Positions 25,290 to 36,442 are shown, counted from the stretch's first letter. The stretch is DNA of 64,000 bases from Tillus elongatus (GCA_964006375.1 OZ023267.1:30733094-30797093), one strand, 5' to 3'. Translations and numbers: made by a program. Notes: generated by a model from the sequence alone, not told the origin.

Positions 25290-25412
25290 TTTTTAGCAAA
25301 TTTTCATTAAGAAAAATTCGCTATTAGAGAAGTCACGATGAAAAGCTGTTGAAATGTTTTTTCAGATGAGCGAGCATTTGGGCCCCTAGGACTCAAAATG
25401 AAGGTCCGTTAA

Positions 25413-25488
<76 letters not shown>
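25290..25488 (-). mobile_element. (TA)n-core element, right half and core, inverted
   Basis: The AAATTTTCATTAAGAAAAATT hairpin region is followed by the inverse of the CGCTCATCTGAA and GGTCCTAGGGGCCC-like module and a (TA)n core at 25415-25487. It faces the copy ending at 25146. Between them is an ACAGGGTGGCTTAAAAATAA block (25188-25207). Confidence 0.65.
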
Positions 25489-25797
25489 GTCATCAGATGA
25501 TTGTCTGCTGTAGAGCCGTTGCCACGGTTTTACTGTGATTACGTTAGAAAATCCGTGTTCCTGCAACATAGACAAATTCAAGACTGAACAGACCGTGTGC
25601 TCCGCTGTGTAAGCACTTGTCAGTTTATAAGTTATACCACTGTTAGATTAAGAAATCATTATTACATTATACACTTGAGCAGCAACACCTCTTGTTCCCT
25701 CCTTTAAAATCTTTGTAATTTTCATTTTATTACGTTTGTACTTTAGAGTTTAAATAAATTATTTTTTTATCAAAACTCCTAAAGTTCAAAACCTAAT

Positions 25798-25879
<82 letters not shown>

Positions 25880-25920
25880 CCGAGCGATAACTCAAAAAGT
25901 ACTAAACTGATTTCAATCCA
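25798..25920 (-). repeat. (TA)n microsatellite with a short left-half remnant, inverted
   Basis: TA repeats to 25875, then GTATCCGAGCGATAACTCA and AAACTGATTTCAATCCACC, the inverse of the sequence that precedes (TA)n cores elsewhere. Confidence 0.75.
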
Positions 25921-26377
25921 CCCTGGCAAAAATTTTGTTGGGGCGAAAGCCGACCTCGAGCTTGTTAATCAACCTCTATGCATCCCGTCCATTTTATATG
26001 TCATTACCCTACATAGTACTCCCGAATTTGTTTTGTCTCAATCCATTACAACCCGTAGTTTCCCTCGCATCGCTTGCCTTAGTTGTCTTACGGTTTTCCC
26101 CATTTCTGCTATGTCGACTTTCCTTTTGATGCTTCGTACCAGGTCTGCATAGCTGACTACTTGTGCGCTCATTATGAGTTATTCTGTGGTAGCTCTAGTT
26201 CTACTGCTTTGTTCCCTTCTCTTCATATTCTAAACCATGACCAAGATACTCGTATCTTGTTGTGCGTATTTGAACTCGCATTCGACCACTTTTCTAAACA
26301 GATCCATATCTATTTCTATCGGTATCACCACTGCGATACTGCAAAAACATTTGTGCTACACTTTTTTTTCTCATAGG

Positions 26378-28230
26378 GGAGGTGAAGGCTTTTTACGCAG
26401 ACCGGTGGCTGGCGCTTACCCTATCTGACACCAACCTGTACTGTGGTGACTCCCCTTTCCTCCAGGTCGCGGCTACCCACTAAACACCCCCTTGAAACCT
26501 AGAGACGTGGCGGAAACCACTCGCTGGCATTGCTTCACCACGTCCCTAATTGTTGTTGTTTTCAAAGCATCTACATCCTGTCTTCATTCTCCTTTGACTT
26601 CATTATTTCTACGATCCCTCTCTCCACAATATTCCACATTCTTTAACTTTCTAGCATATGCTCCACCAAATTATCTGCTGTTAAAACACTGCCAATCTCT
26701 TTATACATTTGTGCCCCTATTTGCGTCCATCTTGCGCACTCAAAAACCGTGTGTTCTGGCATATCTCTATCACCACAATACGTACAGTCCTCTTTGTCGA
26801 CTATTTTCATTTTACTCAGGTAAGACCTGAAACGCCCATGACCAGACAGAAATTGGGTAAAATAGTAACCCACCTTCCCATGCTGTCTCGATATCCATGT
26901 CTGTATGTGTGGGATCAGCCTCTTTGTCCACTGGGATGCTGACATTTCCTCTTCCCTTTCTCGCTGCCACTCCAGCATTGTTTCGGTTCCTGCCTTCTTT
27001 TTTCGTCTCTTCTATTTTCGTGTCTTTCGTAACTTACCTCTCCTGCTAATAAGTGTATAGGTATTGTTCCTGCAATCACCTGTATAGCTTTTGTTGCCAC
27101 CGTTCTATATGCGCTTGCTATTCTGATGGCTACGTTCATCTGTGTCCCCTCAATCTTTTTTCTATACTTTGTCTTTAACGGCACGGCCTTTCATGCTGGT
27201 GCACCATACAGTATGATTGAGATTACCACACTACTCAGCACTCTCCTTCTCCCTGGTTTTGGTCCACCGATATTTGACATTTGCAACTATCATGTGTGCT
27301 TTTGCCACTACTCGTTCTATGTGCACCCCCATGTTCATGTTATGTCCTATTTGTGTAGCGAGGTAGTTCAGGCTTGTCTGCGACTGACTTTCTGCATTCC
27401 CCACTTGACGGTTACTGTTTACAGTGTTCTTCGTCTCACTAGCACTATACTTTCAGTTTTGTGAGGCGCGAGTTGTAGATTACTTTTTGCCATCCAGTTT
27501 TTCACCCTTGCCACTAACCAGTTGATATTTTCTTCTATGTCAGCCTTAATTCCCCCGCTTACAACCAACGCCAAATCATCTGCATGCCCTATAATAGCCG
27601 TATTGTTTATGGACTCCAGACTGTAGACCTTATCCTAATACAGGTTCCACAGTGTTGGCTATAGGATTGACCCCTGAGGCACGCTAGATGTAACCTGCAT
27701 CTGATATTTCTGTCCAATTAGTAGCTGTCTGTCTTCCAGGGAACTACAAACTATTTTCAGCATATATGGATCAACTTGCCTCTTTGTTGATACTTCGTAT
27801 ATGCCTCTCCATGGTGCTGTATTGAGCGCGTTTTTTACGTCCAATGTTACCATCGCCACAAACCTTTGTTTGCCTTCTTTCCTTGCCACGTCCTGTACCT
27901 TCTTTACAGCATCCATCTTCGAGCGTCCCTTGCGTAAGACAAATTGCATTTCTGCTAACCCACCTCTTCTCTCGATTTCCGTTTTTAGTCTGTTATTTAT
28001 TACATGTTTATATCATTTTGCTATTACATCTTCCAGGCATATAATTCTATATGACTTTGTTCCTCCCGTTTTCTGTGGCTTCTCTAATAACACCAATCGA
28101 GCCGTCTTCCATTCTGACGGAAAAGTTCTATCACTGATTAGTTTATTTATCATAACTTGTAATATCTCCGGTTTCTGTTCTGCTACTGCCTTAACTACCA
28201 TTTTTGCTACATTCTGCAGCGCGTAGTAGT
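26378..28230 (-). pseudogene. R1-like non-LTR retrotransposon, 3' part, frame-broken
   Basis: Minus strand. RT blocks in order are ILQVMINKLISDRTFPSEWK (28150), LVLLEKPQKTGGTKSYR, MQFVLRKGRSKMDAVKKV (27949), MVTLDVKNALNTAPWRGIY, SVPQGSIL (27660) and the active-site box AIIGHADDLALVV (about 27573-27600). Then come NVAIRIASAYRTVATKAIQV, HKxV-type thumb sequence, a C-terminal domain with WISRQHGKVGYYFTQFLSGH and a CTYC / H / C zinc-finger-like motif (26730-26780). The 3' UTR ends near 26378 beside an A-rich stretch. Endonuclease absent; several frameshifts. Family role: target-primed reverse transcription, with R1 relatives often in rDNA. This copy is not in rDNA and cannot be active. Confidence 0.85.
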
Positions 28231-28243
28231 AGTAGTAGTAGTA
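28219..28243. repeat. (GTA)n microsatellite
   Basis: About eight GTA units at the 5' edge of the R1-like fragment. Confidence 0.9.
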
Positions 28244-28244
28244 A

Positions 28245-29070
28245 CACGATGCAGGTTAATAATCAAATTTAGAAATTGAGCTAGCTCTCTAGAGCTACCT
28301 TAAAAATATACTAAAACCACAACTTCGTTCTACTACAAAAAATATTTGGTGAATTTTTTTTTCAATTTTTTCACAAATATGTCGACTAACAAAGGATACA
28401 GCGGGCTAAATAAAGGATCCTTTATTAGTCTGTATCTAATATGGAATGGTTTCACAAAGTTAGGACACAAGATAACAATAAAAATTTTGTCATACTTCAA
28501 GGCCTTTTGTTTTCTTTTTGTTCGCATCTGACAAGCGCAAAAATTAAAGTGTCGAAATTGTCAATAAACTATGCTGACCTGTCGTTTCAAAACAAATGAA
28601 TACATACATTACGATTTACAAAATAACAAGGTCCTATTGATTTCTCTAAGGACCACTTGAAATTTTGCCATGTCCCTTGTTCATGCAATTTTCATCAGAA
28701 CTGTGTGGCAATTCTGTTTATAAATGTTTTGTCGCTGTGTTTATACTTGTTGAAACAGAAAAATATGCTGCGCGTAATTCAACCATGACTCAATTTTGAA
28801 TCGTCATTCATTCGTGAATGTACCTATATGAATGTTTTCGACTCCGCTGAGGCATTAGTGTCTACGTTTCAGTTTGATGACGTATAAGCCATTATCGGAT
28901 AGATACTGTCATAAATAGGTATTGTTTTCAGAATTTATATGCAAAATAGAGTGCATATAATGAATAATATAAAACTTGCTGTAAAATAAAGCAGCATTAC
29001 AGTTCTATTTATGATTTGACATACAGTTAAGTAATGCTAATAGATATACACTATTCAACACTCAAAGCGT
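28245..29070. other. unassigned AT-rich DNA
   Basis: No convincing feature recognised. Confidence 0.35.
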
Positions 29071-29084
29071 CGCTAGCAAAAATT

Positions 29085-29610
29085 TTGCCCCTTTAGTGAA
29101 TTTTCTTAAAAAAAAATAGACCGATTTTGATAAAACTTGGTGAGTACCTTTCTTTTGAAAGTGGCTTAGATAAGGTTTTTAGCCAGGAAAATCGGAGTAG
29201 TTTTTCCCGGAAAATTTTGCTTTCATTTCGGAAACTTTTTATATCTCCGGCAATAATAAAGTTAGGGCAACCATATTGGGTACGAGGGCTTATATCATAA
29301 GAAGAAAATCACGCGCCAAAATTTAAATCTCTACCTTAAAATAAAATAAAAAAGTTATAGGCTTTTAAGTTTTGCTTCTTAAAACGTCAAAAAGTCGCAA
29401 TTCAAAACGTCAAAATTGACAAGTTCTGTAAAATAAAAAACTTGAAACTAACATTACGGGTGATGTAGCAGAAATTTTGTAAGAAGTGTGTTCTATAAAG
29501 CCTTAAGTTTCAGCTTCAGCCACCATTATCCTTCTCCTTACTTAAATATTTGCATAAAATGAATTTCAAATAGACGCTTTTTCTAAAGCTTTAGTTTTGG
29601 TTTCAACAAT
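29085..29610 (-). repeat. module 3 / (TA)n-core left-half mixture, inverted
   Basis: ATAGACCGATTTTGATAAAA, CCAGGAAAATCGGAG and CCCGGAAAATTTTG are the inverse of the core element's left half. They continue into GTCAAAATTGACAAG and a CTTAAGTTTCAGC block typical of module 3. Confidence 0.6.
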
Positions 29611-29841
29611 ATGGTTATAATACACGAAGAAAAACTTTGTACCTACACCTTGTTAAGCCAACTGCGCGCACGAAGCAGTGTGAGATTTGGCATAGTTAAA
29701 GTGCATATAAACAAGGAGAGCAGAAAGATAAAATGTATGTATAATATATGATTAATAGATTAAACATTGATAATTTAAAAATTTGGGACCATTTTGGGTT
29801 AAATACTATAAAATTATAAAGCCGATACACTCTTAAAAAAG

Positions 29842-30158
29842 TCTGGACGCAGAAAATTCGTTATGGTAGTGAATTTTGATAAAATTATTTGTAATACCAA
29901 ATAGGTGTGTTTTTTTAAGAAAGCAGGCATCAAATTTGGTTACCAGTATAACCTATATAGTAGAAACAATGTGCCATGTTTCATCAAAATAACTATATTG
30001 TTCGGAAATGTACAAAAATTTCCGAAAGTAAACTTAAAGTGTTCCCGAAAAAAACCACTTTCTTGGTTATCCTTATAGGTTAATAGCAAGTTTAGCTATT
30101 AAAATTTGTGGCATTTAATGAAAATTCGCTACCACAACTCACTTGCTGCGTCGCGAAT
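29842..30158. mobile_element. MITE-2, complete copy
   Basis: The left TIR TCTGGACGCAGAAAATTCG and right TIR ending CACTTGCTGCGTCGCGA are diverged at a few sites. The interior matches the other copies (CAGGCATCAAATTTGGTTAC, TTAATAGCAAGTTTAGC). Confidence 0.8.
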
Positions 30159-30261
30159 TTCCTCTCATACAAACATGCATTATATTTCGATGGAAAATGC
30201 AAGAATTCAATAACATAAGGCGATTAAAAGAAAAGAAAAACCCTGTGAAATGCATGCATTC

Positions 30262-30670
30262 TTTTTAACACTTTGGGTTATTTGGAGCTGGCGTGCACCA
30301 TACTACTTGGTTCCGCAACTAGGTGGCGGCATGTCCACCACTCACTTAGTGTTGAAAGGCTGGCTATACCATAGCCGTATTATTTTAGATGCATTTTTGC
30401 TGCAATTAGTATACCGTACTGAAGAGCTCTAATGAGAGCGAAACCGGTCTACGGTTCTAATTGTTGCAAGAATGTATCTAGCCTTACATATTTTGTCCCT
30501 GTATTGGGGTAGAAATGGGCCAGGGCCGACAATTTTCTAAATTGTTAGTAAGTTGTATACAGTCTCTATTTTTTTAACACTTTGTGTTATTTGGACCTGG
30601 CGTGACAACGTACTACTTGGTTCCGCAACTAGGTGGCGGCACGTCCACCACTCACTTAGTGTTGATAATA
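30262..30670 (+). mobile_element. ribozyme family D (Penelope-like) with flanking direct repeats
   Basis: An ~88-bp block (TTATTTGGAGCTGGCGTG, CTACTTGGTTCCGCAACTAG, CCACCACTCACTTAGTG) occurs at 30268-30355 and again at 30579-30666 in the same orientation. Between them lies a complete hammerhead motif and a unique stretch (ATTGGGGTAGAAATGGGCC). The direct-repeat-plus-ribozyme layout fits pseudo-LTRs of Penelope-like elements. No reverse transcriptase present. Confidence 0.7.
30413..30455 (+). ncRNA. hammerhead ribozyme motif, canonical core (family D)
   Basis: Stem I ACCGTA (30413-30418) pairs perfectly with TACGGT (30450-30455). The core CTGAAGA fits CUGANGA. Stem II is GCTCT / AGAGC with an AATG loop, followed directly by GAAA. 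Stem III is the self-complementary ACCGGT, and C17 at 30449 gives a GUC cleavage site. All invariant core positions are present and no extra base is needed. A six-base palindromic stem III is too short to be stable alone, so dimer action is expected for this type. Activity is inferred, not shown. Confidence 0.8.
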
Positions 30671-31645
30671 TGTATAAACTATTAACTATAACTTTCCTTT
30701 GGTTTTAACATGAATATTATATATAAAAAGTAACCATGTGTGGCTTGCTGTAATCTTTGAGCTCTCAAAACACATGAAAAGGCCTTATAATCTAATAAAC
30801 GCTTGTGATAAATCACATTCTTTTTAAAAGCAAAATCCAATAAATCATGTAATAATATGATTTAATGTAGTTTTTTATCATGCTTTCTATAATCTATTTG
30901 TAAAGATTAATAAAGCCATCTAAAAGTAATAATTGGATCTAAAGCAATATATAAGAGTGCTAGAATTAATCAATGTTGCACTATTATCATGGCATCTAGG
31001 AAATTTAGTCCTTCAAACTCCGGAGCGCCATTTATAGCGAGGACCCTTCCAGAACTCGCTTAAGCAATATTGGGTTAGGAAGACTGGGAAAACATGATCA
31101 GACATGATTAATAAAATTCATACCAGAGACAAATTGGAGGACCGTTATTAACAATTTTATATATCAATGCCAAGAGTAGCAGAGAAGCTACCCAGCTCTG
31201 AAGACTAATGATTTGCATGGTTATTAATCATGTCTTCTTTATCTAGATTTTTCATCGCGGTTATAAAACATTGTCCAACCACATTTCATACAGTCTGTAG
31301 CCCTAAATGATTAGAGAGTAATCTTATCACTTCAATTTCACGTTACAAACTGTGCTTTGGAGAGATACTGGACAAAATTTATTATCATTGGAAAAATACA
31401 ACGTTAGTGGCTTCATTGTTATTTTTGACACTTTAGAAAACGTCACGCGAGTGCGTTGTCTTTAAATTTTTAATTAATAGTATGATATCACGAACGCGTT
31501 TGAGATTTTCTAGATATAAATTACTTTGCCTTTACCTATTTTATTTTTAATTTGTTTATTTATTTGGTCCTTATAATTATAGAATATATCTAAAATAATA
31601 GCGCTGGCTTGTGCGTATAAAATAGTATAATTTTTATCAAAGATT
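30671..31645. other. unassigned AT-rich DNA
   Basis: No convincing coding, RNA or repeat feature recognised. Confidence 0.35.
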
Positions 31646-31651
31646 TACCTC

Positions 31652-32018
31652 TGTTAGAACCTCGGTGGTTCAGAGGTAAGAACGTGTGCCTCTGAACCGA
31701 AGGGTACTAGGTTCGATCATAGGGTACTCCTTTAACTTTTTCAGTACAAACTGTAAAATTAACATCAAGCGAGCTTCTGGCATTGTATTTGAGCAAGTTG
31801 AATGTATGTAGGTTCCGCCCTTCGGAGAGGGCGTAAAGCCGTCGGTCCCGTGTCCATGCAATGTTGGGCACATTAAAGATCCATACCCTCCTTACAGAAA
31901 GGCAGGGGTTCGGCAAAATTTTCATGATAGTGAGGTGAAACTGCTCCCTGGCGTCGGTGATTGGCCATAGTCGCGGAAATAGGCCGACGTTAAAGAAACA
32001 AAACACACACACACATAT
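31652..32018 (+). repeat. tRNA-derived SINE, copy 3 (near full length)
   Basis: The head AGAACCTCGGTGGTTCAGAGG contains an A-box-like TGGTTCAGAGG; the B box region is AGGTTCGATCAT. The body and CAAAACACACAC tail match the copy at 10268. It is the best preserved head, and the product is not a functional tRNA. Confidence 0.85.
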
Positions 32019-32335
32019 TGATCTCTGTTTCAAAATATTCAAGCGCCAAATAATCCGTTCTAAATCTCAAAATTTACGCTTCTCTTGATTTTTCCATTAA
32101 TGTGCTTAACACCAACTTTCATGAGGTTTACATTTATCCTAATCTTGGATTCAGCAACACAAATGGCTCTATTTAAGCACTCTCTGCCAGGAATATATAA
32201 ATTTTTCTAATACAATAATTTTGATATTTTTTTTGACAAACATTTTTACATAATGTGTTTTACAATACCTGCTTGACTCTGTTAAAATACCTAGCTGCAT
32301 TGTAATGGGAAATTTTTTGTCATCATTTAAAACAG

Positions 32336-32624
32336 TCTGGACGCAGCGAGTGCGTTATGGAAGTGAATTTTCATAAAAATGTTTTTAATAGCAAATATGT
32401 CTCTCTAATGCAAGCAGGCATCAATCTGGTTACCTATATAGCCCATATAGCCCATCAGAATAACTTATTGTTGGAAAAAGTACACAAATTTTTCGAAAAT
32501 AAACTAAAAAAGTTTCCGAGAAAACTGCATTCCTGGCCAGGAAACCTTAGGTTAATAGCAAATTGAGTTATTGAAATTTGAAGGGTGAAAATTCGTTACC
32601 AAAACGCACTTACCAAGTCTCGAG
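32336..32624. mobile_element. MITE-2, complete copy
   Basis: TIRs TCTGGACGCAGCGAGTGCG and ACGCACTTACCAAGTCTCGA. About 289 bp. Followed directly by the linker to module 3. Confidence 0.8.
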
Positions 32625-32689
32625 TTTTTTCTTACAAACATGCATCATATTTTGATAAAAAATGTAATAATATAAGGGTGTTGGAAGAC

Positions 32690-33170
32690 AAATTGTAGGT
32701 ATCACCAACGACTTATGGGCCAAGCTGTGATTGTCAAAATGTTTTTATAAGATGCAGCTCAAGACTCACTATAATTAACCTTTTAAAATTTTTTCTCGGA
32801 TCCTGTATAATAACAGTTAAATTAAGCTACAGATAAAAACTGAAAGTATGGATTTTAGGGGGTCTAGTTTGCGCTTATTTTAAGCAATCTTTTTAGAATT
32901 CAAAAGTCGCAGTCTCTCATTAACGATTTTTTTCTACGAAAATTAGCTAAAAATTATCGACCGTTTCACCATGAACATAACTAAACAGCCCACGCATCAG
33001 AGAAGGGGTCTATTTGAACTGAATTTTTTGTAAATACTTCAGTAAAGTGAAGGACAATGACGGTTGAAGCTGAAACTTAAGGGTTTGTAGAACACTCTTG
33101 CGAAATCTTCTTTATATAATCCGTATTTGTTTCATGTTCTTTGCCTAAATGTTGCAGCAATGTCTTGACA
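32690..33170 (+). repeat. module 3, copy
   Basis: ATCACCAACGACTTATGGGC, AAGATGCAGCTCAAGAC, TTTAGGGGGTCTAGTTTGCG, TTCTACGAAAATTAGC, GGTCTATTTGAA and AAGGACAATGACGGTTG in the standard order. Confidence 0.75.
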
Positions 33171-33815
33171 TGTTATGGTTACGTGTCATATAGTATCCAA
33201 TAACTGATATCCAAACCTGCATTTATCATCGTGGACCGAATTATCGCCAACTAGATACTGGAAGTAGTTTCTTGTTGGAATGAAGCTGATCTAGCATGGC
33301 CAGAAACCCCCCTCCTCCTGTTTCTGGAAACATATTCCCGGACAGCAACCAACAGTTCGACATTGATTTGTCGACGTTTGCCTGGGAGATCACATTCAGA
33401 TGTCGCCCATGCAGGGGTTTCTGTATCCAAGATTGCATTTATCCTGATCAGTCCGATGGTGACTTTGTAATTCACGCTCAGTTAATTGTAGCGGTGTTGT
33501 ATCGTCTGCTTCGCATATGGCACGGTGTAGTTCAGACATACCTAAGCGCCTGCTGATGGAAATATATACGCAAATTCAACATCTGCTGGCACAACTGTTT
33601 AACAATATCCAACACTTCTCTTCCACCTTGGTGTGTGGGGATGGTTACTAGTTCGATGGCACTAAGGGGCTGCTCCTTTTTGGATTATGTTAGGAGTGTT
33701 TGCACTTTCCGTTGTAGATTTTCGATGTCTGCTTTACTCCAGTTCACAATCGTAAATGAATAAAGTGCAGAAGATAATTTACAGACACTCTTATCAGCGG
33801 AAAGAGACCATAGCC
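33171..33815. other. unassigned DNA with short open frames
   Basis: Overlapping frames at 33241-33556 on both strands have no recognised family. A minus-strand peptide containing KRRQINVELLVAVREYVSRN may be a transposon remnant, but this is a guess. Confidence 0.3.
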
Positions 33816-33817
33816 CA

Positions 33818-34512
33818 TAATTGGGTCTGCGCTTGAATATAAAGAAAAGCAAATTCATGATGGTCAGCAAAAACAAAAATATAGCAGACAACTTAATAGA
33901 TATCTGCATAAAGGGGGAAATAGTGGAAAGAGTACAAACATACAAATGTTTGGGTTGTTGGGTGAATGAAAGATGTGACTTAACTCATGAAACCAAAAGC
34001 AGAATAAAGAAAGCAAGAAAATCATTTAAGAACATGCAAAAGTGTTAACCAACAGAATTCCTTTAAGAATAGGCTTACTACGTTGCTATGTCTTCAGCAT
34101 ATTATTCTATGGGATGGAAGCATGGTCCCTCACTGAAATGTGCACTCAATGTGTAAGATGATTGAGGCCTTCGATAAATGGGCTTACTGAAAATCGTTGA
34201 GGATATAGTGGATGGACAAGGTGACGAATTAAGTGGTTATACAGCGTATGAACAAAGAAATAGAGGTACTTAATACCATAAAAGAAGAAAGATGGAGTAC
34301 TTTGTGCACGTAATGATAAATACGAAATACAAATAGCTCCATCTAGTTATCCTGGGAAAATAGAAGGAAAGCGTGATCCTGGTCACCGAAGAACATTTTG
34401 GCTCAAGAATCTTCGCCAATGGTACGGAGTAAACACCACGACACTATTTAGGTCCGCTGCGGATCATGCGACTGATCGCCAACGTTCTGGAAGGACACGG
34501 CACTTAAAGAAG
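33818..34512 (+). pseudogene. LINE reverse transcriptase 3' fragment (RTE-like), copy 1
   Basis: MGLRLNIKKSKFMMVSKNK, ERVQTYKCLGCWVNE and RIKKARKSFKNMQK are the RT region after the YADD box (GLxxNxxKTK, FKYLG). Then come LLRCYVFSILFYGMEAWSLT and the C-terminal RRTFWLKNLRQWYGVNTTTL with ANVLEGHGT. The end matches 35936-36110. Truncated and with stops. Confidence 0.75.
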
Positions 34513-34671
34513 AAGAACAACATATGTATTGGGAGTCTAGTCAGGTTATTGCTGTTGAGATGTGCTCACACCGCCTGTTTTACTAGTTAACTCATTTGTT
34601 AGATCGTTCCTCATTATTAATTAAATACTTAATAACAGGCTTCTTCCAGACAGTAAAATTTATTGATAAAA

Positions 34672-34708
34672 CCCTACGTGTTTCGGCTACCTAGTAGCCA
34701 TCTTTGGG
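34672..34708 (-). ncRNA. hammerhead-like motif, family C, left arm
   Basis: Minus strand: CCC, CAAAGA-type decayed core (T4 and G5 changed), T, GGCTAC, TAG loop, GTAGCC, GAAA, ACACGT, A17, GGG. Stem I is CCC/GGG. Likely inactive. Confidence 0.5.
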
Positions 34709-35054
34709 GGCAAATTTTCTAATTCTTGAAAAATTAGATTCAGAACTATACACAGGTGGCCAGAGTTGGGATTTTCATATATTGTACCAGAGGTCCAACA
34801 ACATCGCATCCGAATGTGCCGGAAAATCGATTCATGGTGTAATCCAGACAATATAGAACGGTAATTTGACTACAAGACGAGAGCGAACGTCGGCCATTTA
34901 TGAAAAATCAAGACAGCGGATGGCGCTGGTTCGACAGCAAAACGACGGCATTCGGGTGCGATGTTGTTGGACCTCTGGTACAATAGATGAAAATCCCAAC
35001 TCTGACAACCTGTGTATAGTTCTGAATATAATTTTTCAAACATTAGAAAATTTG

Positions 35055-35093
35055 CCCCTGAAGATGGCTACTAGGTAGCAGAAACGCGTAGCG
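35055..35093 (+). ncRNA. hammerhead-like motif, family C, right arm
   Basis: CCC, CTGAAGA (intact CUGANGA), one extra T, GGCTAC, TAG loop, GTAGCA, GAAA, palindrome ACGCGT, A17, GCG. The better core of the pair; the last stem II pair and one stem I pair are lost. Confidence 0.6.
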
Positions 35094-35425
35094 TTTTATG
35101 AATAAATTTTACTGCCTGGAAGAAGCCTTTCATTAAGTATTTAATTATATCTATCCCAGACCATGTGACGTTTAGGAATGAAATCGTTCCTCATTGCCTA
35201 GTTGTTTATTTTCCTCGCTTTCTGTATTTCCAGGTATTTATAACCATCTTGCCGGCCATTCTGCATTTCATATGTACCTGGTTGTACCTTTCCTCTGACT
35301 ATACATAATGTGCGACATTTGTCTAGCTCAAACTTCATCTCAATATCTCTGTAGAACTCTTCTGCGATTTTTAGGAATTGTTCGAGTTAGTTATTTGTGG
35401 AGGCCGTCAGCTCCCTACTATATTA

Positions 35426-35935
35426 CGATGTTTTAAAAAAGAACAAACAAAAGGGATTCTCTATGTTATCGTCTACCAAGCTCAGCAAACAAACCCTCAA
35501 ATTTTCTTTACTTCATATAAACTAATAATAATTTAAGAAGACAATGCCCATCATACGTTACATTTTGTTTTTGTGATGAAGGTGTATGTGGTTAAGTCTT
35601 TTTAACTAGGATTATAATTAAAGAAAAAAGACATGGGATCACACAGTTCACGCCTAGGGGTCCACCAAGGCGACTTTATTTGAGACACACTAGACTGAAC
35701 CATGGTAAAGATGGTTTAGATACAGGGACAGACAAAGGAAAACTATAACTATATGATTATTAACAATCATGTTAATTGCTTGAAAAATATTATTTTAAAA
35801 GACAAATTAAAATTTTATCTCTTTTTAAGTTGAGCTAAATTACCTCATGTAATTTATTACATTTAATAAAGTTCAAAAGTATATCCAACATTTATTTTTT
35901 AACATAAAACGCTACATGCAAGAAACATGCTATAT
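35426..35935. other. unassigned DNA between the duplicated LINE junctions
   Basis: No convincing feature. It contains TTCACGCCTAGGGGTCC and an AT-rich stretch. Confidence 0.35.
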
Positions 35936-36110
35936 TCATGCTATTAGGAAAGAGTGATCCGGGTCGCCGAAGAACATCTTGGCTCAAGAATCTTCGCCAA
36001 TGGAACGGAGTAAACACCACGACACTATTTAGGTCCTCTGTGAAGAAAGTGAAGATCATGGGACTGATCGCCAACGTTCTGGGAGGACACGACACTTATA
36101 GAAGAAGAAA
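35936..36110 (+). pseudogene. LINE 3' fragment (RTE-like), copy 2
   Basis: GRRRTSWLKNLRQWNGVNTT, then TLFRSSVKKVKIMGLIANVL and GGHDTYRRRKTYVL: the C-terminal tail typical of RTE-like ORFs. The same junction to the minus-strand fragment is seen as at 34512. Confidence 0.75.
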
Positions 36111-36442
36111 AACGTATGTATTGAGAGCCTTGTCAGGTTATTGCTGTTGAGAGGTGCTCGCACCGCCTGTTTTACTCGTTAACTCATTTGTTAGATCGTT
36201 CCTCATTGCCTAGTTGTTTATTTTGCTCGCTTTCTGTATTTCCAGGTATTTATAACCTTCTTGCTGGCCATTCTGCATTTCATATGTACCTGGTTGTACC
36301 TTTCCTCTGACTATACATAATGTGCGACATTTGTCGAGCTCAAACTTCATCTCAATAACTCGGTAGAACTCTTCTACGATTTTTAGGAATTGTTCGAGTT
36401 AGTTACTTGTGGAGGCCATCAGCCTAAGATCATCCATATGTA
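36111..36442 (-). pseudogene. R2/R4-like LINE RT fragment, copy 2 (uninterrupted)
   Basis: Minus strand, from 36442: YMDDLRLMASTSN (RT active-site box YMDD), then after a frameshift ELDKCRTLCIVRGKVQPGTY, EMQNGQQEGYKYLEIQKASK and AMRNDLTNELTSKTG. Cut at 36442 by the hAT element. It provides the empty site for the family C insertion. Confidence 0.6.

Larger units (their letters stand above)
34616..35182. mobile_element. ribozyme family C (Penelope-like) palindrome, 567 bp, with 13-bp target duplication
   Basis: Two ~200-bp inverted arms (34617-34816 and 34948-35149) share AGGCTTCTTCCAG, GTAAAATTTATT, the ribozyme segment, AACTATACACAGG, AGTTGGGATTTTCAT and CCAGAGGTCCAACAACATCG. The spacer is about 130 bp. 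ATCGTTCCTCATT lies on both sides (34603-34615 and 35183-35195) and once at the empty site 36195-36207. No coding capacity. Confidence 0.9.
34515..35425 (-). pseudogene. second LINE fragment (R2/R4-like RT), copy 1, split by a palindromic insertion
   Basis: 34515-34615 and 35183-35425 together match the uninterrupted fragment at 36110-36442. The minus-strand frame contains ELDKCRTLCIVRGKVQPGTY, then EMQN and YKYLEIQKA, resembling the segment after the YxDD box in R2/R4-type elements. The clade call is weak. Confidence 0.55.

Noticed and set aside
26083..26376. Plus-strand frames between 25.9 and 27.5 kb
   Set aside because: Mostly antisense to the R1-like LINE or its 3' region; rich in S, L and F as expected for antisense frames.
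34866..35078. 70-residue frame across the family C palindrome
   Set aside because: Crosses the spacer and ribozyme arm; composition follows the inverted repeat and no domain is visible.
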